A stretch of 64,000 nt of DNA from CBDCFV01 sp965203835 (GCA_965203835.1 OZ241919.1:2790001-2854000), one strand, 5' to 3'. Numbered from the stretch's first letter, positions 15,932-25,391 are shown. Numbers and translations are program-made. The notes: generated by a model from the sequence alone, not told the origin.

Positions 15932-16966
15932 ATTACGCGACGCACATGGCTCTTTGGCTTCTTGGCCGTGCTACTTCTGACCACCCTGGCCTGCGGACCG
16001 GCAGCGCCGACGACAAGCGAGGCGGACGACGAGAAGCGGCCCACCACCACTCCGACAGCTACCGAGACTCCCGACAATACCGATGAGCCGTCATCCACCA
16101 ATGAACCCAGCGCAACGCCAGAGGCCACCGAGGAACCTACGTCAACTTCGCCGCCCGATCCTACGCAAGACCCAGGCGACATCCCCGGTCAGACAGCTAC
16201 CCCTTGGCCCACTTATCCGCCGACAGCAACGCCTGATCCCGCCTTGGCGGACCCGGTTATCAGAAGCGACCCACATCCCGATGGGGTGAAGGGTTGCTTG
16301 GCCATGAACCTATTTACCATGACCGAACAGGAATCTCACTACCGGGAGTGGTGCAACGACGCAGTGGAAGCGGATTTGAAGGACAATTGCCGCGACCGGG
16401 ACGGTACCGAAGCGCAACTGGCGTGCGCCCGGGAGCGGTTATTGACCGCCCTGCCCATGATGAGAATTGGCTGGGAACCATGCGTCGCCATAACCGACGA
16501 TTACGATAGCTCAGTATGCGTTGCAGAAGCCTTCCGCCGATGGGCGAACAGTCAGAGGGAACTATGGCGGGTGTGGGCCGAAATCCTGAACCGAGTGGAA
16601 AGCGACGCCGAGGTCAAGCAGAAGCGGCAAGACATTGCCGAGTGCGTGTTCCAGAAGGGGTACGACAAGCTCGTCGCCACGCCTACGTTCCCCTGGCAGG
16701 TCAACGAGGAGCCGACCGATCCGTTACCCGACCGCATCGGTGACGAACAGCGACAGGCCCGCGAGAGCTTGCACCGGGTCCTCAACGGGTGCGCCCTGCA
16801 AACCGGCATCTACGATGTGCAGGATCGCCTGTGGCTTGCGGAGATCGCGCGCCTTGAGCGGGATGACCCCGAAGGCTACTCGGCACTCCTGTACTTTGGG
16901 GTTGATGAAGCCTTGGAACTCGAAGGGCCAGCCCCTTTCCTAGTGTATAGGGAGGCGTCACCATGA
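15932..16966 (+). CDS. Cys-rich lipoprotein of a new two-member family, apparent ATT start
   Basis: The mature domain (about residues 110-344) is paralogous to the protein at 30195-31166: shared blocks are GCL.MN.FTMT, WCN...., NCRDRDG.EAQLACA.ERL, VKQKRQD.AECVFQ.GY.KLV.TP, and SGIYDVQ/TGIYDVQ..LWLAEI.RLER.DP. Paired cysteines suggest disulphides. A signal sequence (TRRTWLFGFLAVLLLTTLAC) with a lipobox-like Cys precedes an 80-residue Thr/Pro/Glu linker. The paralogue starts ATG-ACG-CGA-CGC; here the aligned codon is ATT, 6 bp after GAGAGGA. The next conventional start (TTG 15962) would delete the basic N-region. So either ATT is used, or the gene has lost its start codon. Function unknown. 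Confidence 0.7.
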   Translation: MTRRTWLFGFLAVLLLTTLACGPAAPTTSEADDEKRPTTTPTATETPDNTDEPSSTNEPSATPEATEEPTSTSPPDPTQDPGDIPGQTATPWPTYPPTATPDPALADPVIRSDPHPDGVKGCLAMNLFTMTEQESHYREWCNDAVEADLKDNCRDRDGTEAQLACARERLLTALPMMRIGWEPCVAITDDYDSSVCVAEAFRRWANSQRELWRVWAEILNRVESDAEVKQKRQDIAECVFQKGYDKLVATPTFPWQVNEEPTDPLPDRIGDEQRQARESLHRVLNGCALQTGIYDVQDRLWLAEIARLERDDPEGYSALLYFGVDEALELEGPAPFLVYREASP

Positions 16967-17148
16967 AGAGGATTATCGTAATAGCTATCGCTCTTTTGTC
17001 ATTGGCGGTGGCGGCGGTCACGGTGAGCCGGGATCCGGGGGCAACGATTCAGAACCCCACCATTCCTACGGCTAGGTTCGATGCCCTCAACGCTGTCGTA
17101 CAGGAATCTTACGCGACATGGACGAGTTCCAACACGGATGTCGATTAG
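16963..17148 (+). CDS. Small exported or single-pass membrane protein
   Basis: 61 residues; its ATG overlaps the stop of the preceding lipoprotein gene (ATGA), indicating coupling. The N-terminal helix is IIVIAIALLSLAVAAVTV after KR; the remaining 40 residues are polar (SRDPGATIQNPTIPTARFD). It could be a secreted peptide or a lipoprotein partner. Family not recognised. Confidence 0.6.
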   Translation: MKRIIVIAIALLSLAVAAVTVSRDPGATIQNPTIPTARFDALNAVVQESYATWTSSNTDVD

Positions 17149-17191
17149 CCCTAGTAGAACAGGACATAGATTATGTCATGGAGGCGCAACG

Positions 17192-17601
17192 ATGTTATTT
17201 GACCCATTCGCTCCAATGACCACAGAGCGCAAGCGGTTCAATGCGGAATTGAAGGAGGAACTGTCTCAAAAACAGAAAGGAAAGTGTATGTATTGCGGGG
17301 ACAAACCCAGACTCGACTTGATGGATATTGACCACAAAACCCCGCTTTCGAGAGGGGTAGCAATAACATTCGGAATCTGCAACTACTCTGTAGTGCTTGC
17401 AACAAACGGAAGAGCGACAAGACAGACAGAGAGTTCAGGCGAATGTACAAGGCCGCAGGTGTCCCTCAGACGCAGACTCTACCCACCAAAGTCATCCCTG
17501 GAAAAGCCTTCGACGACGCGGGCAAGGCCGTTGCCACTGCCCGAACCAAGCGGCAGGCCAAAGCGAGAGCGGCAAACGCTAACAACTTCGGATTCTTCTA
17601 G
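17192..17601 (+). pseudogene. HNH endonuclease with a one-base frame break at a G run
   Basis: ATG 17192 follows GGAGG by about 7 bp. The N-terminal frame reads KQKGKCMYCGDKPRLDLMDI and then DHKTPLSRG. At the G4 run 17354-17357 the frame is lost; adding one base restores GSNNIRNLQLLCSACNKRKS, then DKTDREFRRMYKAAG and a basic C-terminal tail to TAG 17601. Together these make a complete HNH core: CxxC, the DIDH catalytic motif, N, and a second CxxC (CSAC). The restored protein would be 136 residues. The break is either a real inactivating deletion or a homopolymer sequencing error. Family members are DNA nucleases found in phages, mobile elements and defence loci. Confidence 0.75.
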
Positions 17602-17896
17602 CGTCCTGTCTCGGGACCAGGGTTAATGTAAAACGGTTTTACAAAATCGCCGCTACAACTCTCGACGAGGGCGTCGTCGCTTCAATACTTGAGCGGCTTG
17701 CCCCCACCGCGGCGGCCCAGGCAACACAAACCGCCGCTGGGCCAACCTAATAGGAATCTATCTCAAAACTCGGCACGATACCCAACCCGTCATTCCCGTG
17801 GAAACGGGAATCCATGGGCTTTCCGGCCCCTGGCATCGGACATTATCAGGACCGGTGGTTTTGAAATAGTTTCCAGGCCGTTTGGACTCCGTCAGG
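17602..17896. other. Intergenic: perfect inverted repeat, lipoprotein-like remnant and REP palindrome
   Basis: A perfect 7-bp inverted repeat around one base (GTAAAACGGTTTTAC) lies at about 17627-17641. Following it, the plus strand reads LERLAPTAAAQATQTAAGPT and stops near 17749. This resembles the N-terminal LERLAPTAAYQATQ of the LRR lipoprotein at 19080, so it is probably a paralogous fragment. A REP palindrome (ATTCCCGTGGAAACGGGAAT) follows at about 17791-17810. Confidence 0.5.
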
Positions 17897-18043
17897 TTAG
17901 TTGTCCTGCCCTCTTTGAGTCATGGCTTCAATGGCGTTCCCCAACTTCATGACCAAGTAGAAGACGCCAACGGAGACTATAAGCGATCCTACGGCCACCA
18001 AGAACCCGCCGGACGACACCATTAGAGTAGCTATTTCAGACAT
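17897..18043 (-). CDS. 48-residue single-pass membrane protein
   Basis: ATG 18043 follows GAGGAGG by 6 bp, one of the best ribosome sites in the window. The protein has a short polar start (MSEIATLMVSS), one long hydrophobic helix (GFLVAVGSLIVSVGVFYLVM) and a hydrophilic tail (KLGNAIEAMTQRGQDN). The size and layout fit small regulatory membrane proteins or holin-like peptides; the context (HNH nuclease, small ORFs) does not decide. Confidence 0.7.
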   Translation of the reverse strand: MSEIATLMVSSGGFLVAVGSLIVSVGVFYLVMKLGNAIEAMTQRGQDN

Positions 18044-18279
18044 GTCGCGCCTCCTCGTACTGTATTGTTTCCACGGCTTCGATAGTTGACGGGCTACGTG
18101 ACAAAGGCAAACGTCAGCGTCGTGCGAATATCAAAGCCACGCGATATAATTGTACTACCACTGCTTGTGAATTACACAGTCTGATGGTACTTATAGCAGG
18201 GCAATCGCATTTTATTGAGATATGATTTTGAGCAGGTAGTCATAGTCCCAACCAGCCTTTTTCTGGAGGGATAAAAACT

Positions 18280-18951
18280 ATGACCCGCAAGACCATGATA
18301 TTCGCTGTCGTTGCTCTTGCCCTGATAGTCTCAGTTGCAGCAGTCGCTGGCATTACCATCGCGCAGAAGGCCCAGGTCGCGTACATCGCCGGGGAGAGCT
18401 CCGGGGACATTGTGGTCGCGGTCGTCAACGGGGCGGAGGACATTGATGTGGTCGCGGTCGTCAACGGGACGATTGTGTTTCGAGAGGATATCAGAAGCCC
18501 TGCCGAATTTCACCAGACAGTCAACCCGGACCTCACCAACGACGACGCCACCAAACTCGTGATCGTTTCCGTCATTGACGATGTCCTTATCGACGTAGAA
18601 GTCGAACGACGCGGACTCACTCCCAGCGACGCCGCCGCCACTACCTTTATGGAACCCCACAAGGAAGCCTGTCTCGGTCCCAACGGTCAGGGTTGCCGGG
18701 ACCATATCACATCCCTTGGCATCACGGTCGAGGACTACTGGGACAACGCCTTGCCCGACTACAAAAGAGACTTGGGCAGCATGAAACTCTTCCAAGATGT
18801 GTTCGACGAGGAGGCTCCCGAAAACGCCACCCACGAACAACTTATCGACACCGAAAATGCCTTCAGGGGCCAGCTCCGCACCAACGCCACTATCACTTGG
18901 AACGATGAGGACCTGCAACGGATGTACGAGCAGGCCCTAGCGTCGGAATAG
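18280..18951 (+). CDS. Exported SurA-N-like chaperone-type protein lacking a PPIase domain
   Basis: 223 residues; ATG follows GGAGGGATAAAAACT. An N-terminal helix (FAVVALALIVSVAAVAGITI) serves as signal anchor. VVAVVNGTIVFREDI matches the start of SurA/PrsA N-terminal domains ('VA.VNG..I...D'), followed by a helical segment (DDVLIDVEVERRGLTPSD) and the closing NATITWNDEDLQRMYEQA. The parvulin domain of SurA, PrsA or PpiD is absent. One Cys pair (ACLGPNGQGC) may form a disulphide. It could help fold the large exported repeat proteins nearby; that is inference from context. Confidence 0.6.
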   Translation: MTRKTMIFAVVALALIVSVAAVAGITIAQKAQVAYIAGESSGDIVVAVVNGAEDIDVVAVVNGTIVFREDIRSPAEFHQTVNPDLTNDDATKLVIVSVIDDVLIDVEVERRGLTPSDAAATTFMEPHKEACLGPNGQGCRDHITSLGITVEDYWDNALPDYKRDLGSMKLFQDVFDEEAPENATHEQLIDTENAFRGQLRTNATITWNDEDLQRMYEQALASE

Positions 18952-18967
18952 GCAAGGTCAGTCACCT

Positions 18968-19058
18968 TGTGCTTTGGGCGCCCTGGGGATAGACCGGGTT
19001 CCAGCAGGTCAACGCCCGGATCGACCAGGATTCCCCCCGCTCACGCGGGGATAGACCC
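18968..19058. repeat. CRISPR-like repeat pair (one good, one degenerate) with a 33-bp spacer
   Basis: The 29-mer at 19030-19058 contains the dyad CCCCGC-TCAC-GCGGGG followed by ATAGACCC, the shape of type I-E repeats. The 29-mer at 18968-18996 shares its last 10-11 bases (GGGGATAGACC) and is degenerate upstream. Between them are 33 bp, giving a period of 62, close to the I-E norm of 61. No cas genes or further repeats are visible. The palindrome also lies just upstream of the LRR gene's ribosome site and may act only as an mRNA hairpin. Confidence 0.35.
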
Positions 19059-19079
19059 TTAGAAGGAGTGACGGAAGTA

Positions 19080-22000
19080 ATGAGAAAATTACCTCTTTCC
19101 TCCCCAAAGCTTTTCCCGGGCGTTCTCGCCTTTGTGCTGGTCCTGGCGGCGCTGCTGGCTGCCTGCGATGAGGGGCAAGTGGACCTTCCCGTCTCTCCGG
19201 ATATTAAACAGGCTGCCGCCACCGCCGTCGCCGAGGGAGACGTACCCGAGCTGGAGCGCCTTGCCCCCACCGCGGCCTACCAAGCCACCCAGGCCGACTC
19301 CCAGCGAGCCGGCGCCAAGTCTGTGCCAACCAAAGACGCCCCCATCCCTTCACCCACCCCGCCGTCCGACACATCGCCAACAATAGAAGCGCCCACAGAA
19401 GCACCCACGCCGACAGCGGAAAGGCCCACACTTACACCCACGCCCGTAGTCCCCACACCCATACCGCCCGACCAGACCACGCCCGAAACGGACCGGGCGG
19501 CGCTGGCAGCCCTGTACAACGCTACGGGCGGGGACGACTGGAAGAACAAAGAAAATTGGTTGAGCGATAAGCCAATCGGTTCGTGGCGCGGTGTCAGCGT
19601 CGACCCCGACGGCCGCGTCGTGAAGTTGGACCTCAGCGGCAACAACCTGAGCGGGGAGTTGCCGGCGGAGTTGGGCAACCTGGCCAAGCTGGAGTTGCTG
19701 AGTCTCCGAGACAACCGGCTCAGCGGCCAACTGCCCTCCCAGTGGGGCAACCTGGTCAACCTGAAAACGCTGGACCTCAGCAACACCCGCTTCGGGGGCA
19801 CTGAAGCCTCTGGGAACTTTGGGGCGGAGCACTGCCACCAGAACAGATTGACGGGGACGATACCGGCGGAGTGGGGCAACCTGGCCAGCCTGAGCAATCT
19901 GTACCTGTCCGACAACGACCTGACCGGGCCGCTGCCCCCGGAACTGGGCAACCTGGCCAGCCTGAGCAAACTGTACCTGTCCGGCAACCGGTTGAGCGGC
20001 CGTTTGCCGGCGGAGTTGAGCAGGTTGGAAGGCGCTTCTCTGGGCCTGCGGGAGAACCGGTTCAGCGGGCCAGTGCCGCAGGAATTGTGGGACAGTGGCG
20101 TCAGCTTGGGCCTGAGTCACAACTATTTCACCGGAGAGCGGCCGGAGCGTCTGCGGAGAAATCGGAACGTCTATGGCGAATGGGCGAACACCCAGGGGAA
20201 CTACTGGGGCCGGGAGATACCGGACCAGTCCCTGCGGCTGGCCGAGGCCGCCACAGAGGAATTGGCCCGGGCGGCGCTCACCGCCCTGTACCACGCCACC
20301 GGCGGGGAGAACTGGACCAACAAGGACGGCTGGCTGACCGATGCGCCTCTCTCGGAGTGGCATGGCGTCAGCATGGGGCGCCCCCGGTCCTATGGTGGAG
20401 CGGGAAACTGTCATGGCATCTTGTCATTGCGCCTCCATGACAACAACCTGAGCGGCGAACTGCCGGCGGAGTTGGGCGACCTGGTCACTTTGATGGTGCT
20501 GGACCTCAGCGGCAACAACCTGAACGGGGAGTTGCCGGCGGAGTTGGGCAACCTGGCCAAGCTGGAGTTGCTGAGTCTCCGAGACAACCGGCTCAGCGGC
20601 CAACTGCCCTCCCAGTGGGGCAACCTGGTCAACCTGAAAACGCTGGACCTCAGCAACACCCGCTTCGGGGGCACTGAAGCCTCTGGGAACTTTGGGGCGG
20701 AGCACTGCCACCAGAACAGATTGACGGGGACGATACCGGCGGAGTGGGGCAACCTGGCCAGCCTGAGCAATCTGTACCTGTCCGACAACGACCTGACCGG
20801 GCCGCTGCCCCCGGAACTGGGCAACCTGGCCAGCCTGAGCAAACTGTACCTGTCCGGCAACCGGTTGAGCGGCCGTTTGCCGGCGGAGTTGAGCAGGTTG
20901 GAAGGCGCTTCTCTGGGCCTGCGGGAGAACCGGTTCAGCGGGCCAGTGCCGCAGGAATTGTGGGACAGTGGCGTCAGCTTGGGCCTGAGTCACAACTATT
21001 TCACCGGAGAGCGGCCGGAGCGTCTGCGGAGAAATCGGAACGTCTATGGCGAATGGGCGAACACCCAGGGGAACTACTGGGGCCGGGAGATACCGGACCA
21101 GTCCCTGCGGCTGGCCGAGGCCGCCACAGAGGAATTGGCCCGGGCGGCGCTCACCGCCCTGTACCACGCCACCGGCGGGGAGAACTGGACCAACAAGGAC
21201 GGCTGGCTGACCGATGCGCCTCTCTCGGAGTGGCATGGCGTCAGCATGGGGCGCCCCCGGTCCTATGGTGGAGCGGGAAACTGTCATGGCATCTTGTCAT
21301 TGCGCCTCCATGACAACAACCTGAGCGGCGAACTGCCGGCGGAGTTGGGCGACCTGGTCACTTTGATGGTGCTGGACCTCAGCGGCAACAACCTGAACGG
21401 GGAGTTGCCGGCGGAGTTGGGCAACCTGGCCAAGCTGGAGTTGCTGAGTCTCCGAGACAACCAGCTCACCGGCCAACTGCCCTCCCAGTGGGGCAATCTG
21501 GTCAACCTGAAAACGCTGGACCTCAGCAACACCGCCGTCAGCGGCCCGGTGCCGGCGGCGTTGGCCAACCTGAAAAACCTGCGCCTGCCCGACGCGGACA
21601 CACCCGTCCGGGTGCAGACCGCCCCCGCAACGGGCCAGACCATCCCCACAGCTGGGCGGCCTGGACCGACTACGCCTCCGCCTGGTCCAACGGGCCCGAC
21701 CAGTCCAACAACAGGTCAGCCCCAGCCAACTACACCTGCACCGGAAGCTGCGAGGGTGGACGGCACCCCGGAAACGGACCGGGCGGCCCTCGTCGCATTC
21801 TACGAGGATACGGGCGGCCACATCTGGGGGATGAAGGAGGACTATGAAGACTGGACGGAGGAGGAGGACCTCAACGAATGGGAAGGGGTCACCACCAACG
21901 ACGACGGCCGGGTCACCGAACTGCTCCTCAGCGGCGAGGGTTTGTTCACTGAGATACCGCCGGAGTTGGGCGACCTTGACCAACTGACGGTGCTGGACCT

Positions 22001-25000
22001 CTCCAACAACGAGTTGTGGGGTGAGATACCGCACCAGTTGGGCAACCTTGTCCAACTGACGGCGCTGGACCTCTCCAACAACAGCCGGTTGCGGAATGAG
22101 ATACCGCACCAGTTGGGCAACCTCACCAACCTGACATCTCTGAATCTCGACGGTACTCACTTCAGCCTGTGCTTGGCACATAGCTTGGAAAACAGGTCAA
22201 TCCCCTTTGTCCTACTTGCCCATTACCTGCCAGCTGAGAAGCTCCAAGGCCCCATTCTCCTCGGTGGTAAGCGTCCGGAATTCGGCGACGATCCCTTGGA
22301 TTTCTGCGATGCGCCGGAGGACTGGGCTCCCCTTATCGCCCTCTACGACGCTACGGACGGCGACAACTGGACGGATAACGCCAACGAGAACTGGAAGAGC
22401 GCCAAGCCCTTCAACGAATGGGGCGGCGTCACCGCCAACGCCGACGGCCGGGTAACCGGACTGAGCCTCGGCGACAAGGGCTTGAGCGGGAGCATACCCT
22501 GGCGATTGGGCGACCTTGACCAACTGACGGAGTTGGACCTTTCCAACAACCAGTTGGGCGGCAAGATACCGGGACATTTAGGATACCTTGAGCAACTGAC
22601 GGCGCTGGACCTTTCCAACAACCAACTGGGCGGCGAGATATCGCAGCAGTTGGGCGACCTCACCAAGCTGACATCTCTGCAACTCGGCAATAACGACCCC
22701 AGCCTGTGCTTGGCGCACAGCTTGAAGGACGAATCAGTCCGCTTTGCCATCCTTGCCCATTACAACCTCATTAGGTTCCGGTCCTCCGGGGCTGTTCCCC
22801 TGCCCTTCTGCCACACCCCCGGGGAGCAGGTGGACCGGAATGCGCTCATCGAATTTTACAAAGCTACGGGCGGCGCGGAACATTGGGACGTGAAGTGGCC
22901 GGTGGACAGCGAACCGTTGGAGGACCCCATTTCCGGCTGGCACGGCGTCACCACCGCCGAGGACCGGGTGGTCGGGTTGGACCTCACCGGCAACGGGTTG
23001 AACGGGTCTATACCGGGCGATGCGCTGGGCCGCCTCGCCAACCTGCGTAGCCTCTCCCTCAATGATAACCATCTGTCCGGGCCGATACCGACGGAGTTGG
23101 GCTACCTGTCCGCTCTGCGCACTCTGTACGTCGGCGGCAACCCGATGCTCCACCGGTACGCCGGGCCTGCCGGGCCCATCACAGTCGGCTGCATTCCGGC
23201 GGGACTGAAAGACGTGCGGCACGGCGATTTGGACGAGTTCCGCGGGGAACTCAATATAGATTACTGCGACCATGACCTGGTCCACTCGGACCGGGCGGCA
23301 TTGGTCGAGCTCTACAAAGCCGCCGGAGGAGTCGGTTGGCCCAACCAAGCCAACTGGAACACCAATGAGCCAATAAAGGACTGGCATGGCGTCACTACGG
23401 ACGCCTACAGCCGGGTGACCGCATTGAACCTCACCGGCAATCGCTTGAGCGGGAAAATACCCGAACAATTGGGCAGACTTACCGAACTGAGGTTGCTGGT
23501 CCTCCGCGAGAACGGCTTGACCGGAAGCCTACCGGACGAGTTGGGCCGCTTGACCAACCTGATAGTGCTGGACCTTAGCGACAATCCCCGCTCGAATGCC
23601 AATATGCTGAATGATTTTGAGTGGAGCCGCCTTGTCAAACTGGAAGCGCTGCACTTGGCCAACACCGGATTGAAGGGAGTGACACCGGGGAATTTGGTCA
23701 GCCTGTCCAACTTGAGAGATTTGAACCTCAGCCGCAACAATCTGACCGGCATAGGGGAGTTGACAAGTTTGGGAAGCCTGCGGGTCCTGAACCTCAGCAG
23801 CAACGAATTCGGCGGACAAATGATCCCGTGGTCTTTAGGACAACTCCAAAACCTGGAAGAGCTTTATCTCGTCACGGCCGGCTTGAGCGGGGAGATACCC
23901 CTGAACTTCAAGAACCTCAAGAACCTGAAAGTCCTCAACCTTGGCGGCAACCAGTTGACCGGGGATATACCGGAGGAACTGGAACAACTCAAGAACCTGG
24001 AGGCACTGTACCTCAACTCCAACAAATTGGAAGGAAATATACCGTGGCAATTGGGCCACCTCACCAACTTAGTAAGGCTGGACCTCAACCACAACTACTT
24101 GAGAGGGGAGATTCCGGTTTTCTTGCAGTATCTGAAGAACCTGCGGACCCTGCGCTTGGAACACAACGACCGTAAATACACCGCCGAGGGCGGTAGAGAA
24201 GTCACAGGGGGGTTCAACGATGACGCCTGCGTACCAGCGTCTTTGAGAAAGCAGTTGCGATTGGGGGGCCATCACGGTGGGGGGTACGCCAGATCCAACT
24301 TCGGCGAGAAGGGTTATCAAGTGGTGCCCTTCTGCACTCCCACTCAGCAAGAGCTACAAGAAAAGGACCGAGCGGCGCTGAAAGCACTTTACAACGCCAC
24401 GAACGGCCGTAACACCTGGAAAGTGAAGTGGCCGGTGGATGATGACAACGCGCACATCGGCACTTGGCACGGCGTTACCCTTGATGGCGAAGGCCGCGTC
24501 ACTCATCTGTTCCTGCGCAACAATGGCTTGGAGGGCGAAATACCGGAAGAGACGGGCAACCTCGACCAGTTGCAGGTAATCGACTTGAGCAATAACAAAT
24601 TAAAGGGATCGATTCCGAGGCAGTTGGCGGACATCCTTTTCAGGAGCGTCAATAATGTGGAATCACCAAACTGGAACTTCACCGGCGGCGGCGACGATTT
24701 TATCAGCAACCTTCCGGGCGGCTCTTACATGTCAGTAGGTTACAAGGACGCGATTCGGGGTTTGCTCGATTCCGGAACCGCGATAGTAAAAGGGAACGCG
24801 GGGAAAGGCCGCGGGTGGCGCAGGGTTGGAAACGCGATGAGCAACGTTGGCAAATGGTTAGGCCGGGTGTTCGACAGCGATGCCTACGAAGTGGTTGTTT
24901 TGTCCGCGGACATCTACGCCTTAGCGATGAGTTGGGACCCAGATGATCCGGAGGCCAGTACGACAGCCGCCCTTGATTATTTGGGGTTTGATGGTGAGAG

Positions 25001-25094
25001 GACAATAGGTGTTATCCAAGCGTTCAGCGGCCATTTGGGATATAACGTCAGAGATGTAGATTGCTTTAGTCGCCCTGACAAGCCAGGATGCTAA
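19080..25094 (+). CDS. Giant leucine-rich-repeat lipoprotein
   Basis: 2004 residues from ATG 19080; the alternative GTG at 19068 abuts AGAAGGA too closely. Lipobox LLAAC puts the lipidated Cys at residue 29. After a Thr/Pro linker come about eight modules, each opening with 'DRAAL..LY.ATGG..W....NW......(W.GV)' and continuing with plant-type LRRs ('L.L..N.L.G.IP..LG.L..L..LDLS.N'). A second Thr/Pro linker lies near residue 850. Residues 184-766 hold two near-identical 291-residue units. The last about 120 residues (YKDAIRGLLDSGTAIVKGNA onwards, ending in CFSRPDKPGC) are not LRR and not recognised. This is an outer-face protein probably used in binding carbohydrate or protein surfaces. Confidence 0.85.
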   Translation: MRKLPLSSPKLFPGVLAFVLVLAALLAACDEGQVDLPVSPDIKQAAATAVAEGDVPELERLAPTAAYQATQADSQRAGAKSVPTKDAPIPSPTPPSDTSPTIEAPTEAPTPTAERPTLTPTPVVPTPIPPDQTTPETDRAALAALYNATGGDDWKNKENWLSDKPIGSWRGVSVDPDGRVVKLDLSGNNLSGELPAELGNLAKLELLSLRDNRLSGQLPSQWGNLVNLKTLDLSNTRFGGTEASGNFGAEHCHQNRLTGTIPAEWGNLASLSNLYLSDNDLTGPLPPELGNLASLSKLYLSGNRLSGRLPAELSRLEGASLGLRENRFSGPVPQELWDSGVSLGLSHNYFTGERPERLRRNRNVYGEWANTQGNYWGREIPDQSLRLAEAATEELARAALTALYHATGGENWTNKDGWLTDAPLSEWHGVSMGRPRSYGGAGNCHGILSLRLHDNNLSGELPAELGDLVTLMVLDLSGNNLNGELPAELGNLAKLELLSLRDNRLSGQLPSQWGNLVNLKTLDLSNTRFGGTEASGNFGAEHCHQNRLTGTIPAEWGNLASLSNLYLSDNDLTGPLPPELGNLASLSKLYLSGNRLSGRLPAELSRLEGASLGLRENRFSGPVPQELWDSGVSLGLSHNYFTGERPERLRRNRNVYGEWANTQGNYWGREIPDQSLRLAEAATEELARAALTALYHATGGENWTNKDGWLTDAPLSEWHGVSMGRPRSYGGAGNCHGILSLRLHDNNLSGELPAELGDLVTLMVLDLSGNNLNGELPAELGNLAKLELLSLRDNQLTGQLPSQWGNLVNLKTLDLSNTAVSGPVPAALANLKNLRLPDADTPVRVQTAPATGQTIPTAGRPGPTTPPPGPTGPTSPTTGQPQPTTPAPEAARVDGTPETDRAALVAFYEDTGGHIWGMKEDYEDWTEEEDLNEWEGVTTNDDGRVTELLLSGEGLFTEIPPELGDLDQLTVLDLSNNELWGEIPHQLGNLVQLTALDLSNNSRLRNEIPHQLGNLTNLTSLNLDGTHFSLCLAHSLENRSIPFVLLAHYLPAEKLQGPILLGGKRPEFGDDPLDFCDAPEDWAPLIALYDATDGDNWTDNANENWKSAKPFNEWGGVTANADGRVTGLSLGDKGLSGSIPWRLGDLDQLTELDLSNNQLGGKIPGHLGYLEQLTALDLSNNQLGGEISQQLGDLTKLTSLQLGNNDPSLCLAHSLKDESVRFAILAHYNLIRFRSSGAVPLPFCHTPGEQVDRNALIEFYKATGGAEHWDVKWPVDSEPLEDPISGWHGVTTAEDRVVGLDLTGNGLNGSIPGDALGRLANLRSLSLNDNHLSGPIPTELGYLSALRTLYVGGNPMLHRYAGPAGPITVGCIPAGLKDVRHGDLDEFRGELNIDYCDHDLVHSDRAALVELYKAAGGVGWPNQANWNTNEPIKDWHGVTTDAYSRVTALNLTGNRLSGKIPEQLGRLTELRLLVLRENGLTGSLPDELGRLTNLIVLDLSDNPRSNANMLNDFEWSRLVKLEALHLANTGLKGVTPGNLVSLSNLRDLNLSRNNLTGIGELTSLGSLRVLNLSSNEFGGQMIPWSLGQLQNLEELYLVTAGLSGEIPLNFKNLKNLKVLNLGGNQLTGDIPEELEQLKNLEALYLNSNKLEGNIPWQLGHLTNLVRLDLNHNYLRGEIPVFLQYLKNLRTLRLEHNDRKYTAEGGREVTGGFNDDACVPASLRKQLRLGGHHGGGYARSNFGEKGYQVVPFCTPTQQELQEKDRAALKALYNATNGRNTWKVKWPVDDDNAHIGTWHGVTLDGEGRVTHLFLRNNGLEGEIPEETGNLDQLQVIDLSNNKLKGSIPRQLADILFRSVNNVESPNWNFTGGGDDFISNLPGGSYMSVGYKDAIRGLLDSGTAIVKGNAGKGRGWRRVGNAMSNVGKWLGRVFDSDAYEVVVLSADIYALAMSWDPDDPEASTTAALDYLGFDGERTIGVIQAFSGHLGYNVRDVDCFSRPDKPGC
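19629..21374. repeat. Tandem duplication of 873 bp inside the LRR gene
   Basis: Copies at 19629-20501 and 20502-21374 are identical over most of their length; a third, partial copy runs from 21375 to about 21535 before diverging. Each unit carries one 'ARAALTALYHATGG' module plus its LRRs. The period is in frame (291 codons). Confidence 0.9.
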
Positions 25095-25200
25095 AGGGTG
25101 TGCATCCTCCTCTCCTTATAAACGGCGGTTGGATAGCCGGGTTGACGTCCGGGCGTCTCCACACTACAGCCCGCCGCCGTACTTCAACCAAACCCCCATA

Positions 25201-25368
25201 GGGTCTTTCGATTCTCCGCAATTGGTAGCACTTTCCGTCACTCCCGCGAAGGCGGGAGTCCAAAGAGCACACGATGGATTCCCGCCCCCGCCTCCGCGAG
25301 GGCAGGCTCTTCGCGGGAAAGACAGGGTGAATCAAAGACAAGGTGAATCATTGAGAACCGAAAGACCA
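25201..25368. mobile_element. MITE-like element, copy 1
   Basis: Terminal inverted repeats GGTCTTTCGATTCTC (25202-25216) and GAGAACCGAAAGACC (25353-25367) bracket about 165 bp of REP-type palindromes. The second copy, in the opposite orientation, is at 45477-45604. No coding capacity. It fills most of the gap between the LRR and propeller genes (25095-25391). Confidence 0.65.
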
Positions 25369-25391
25369 ACCCAACCTCTATAGGAGGAAGC

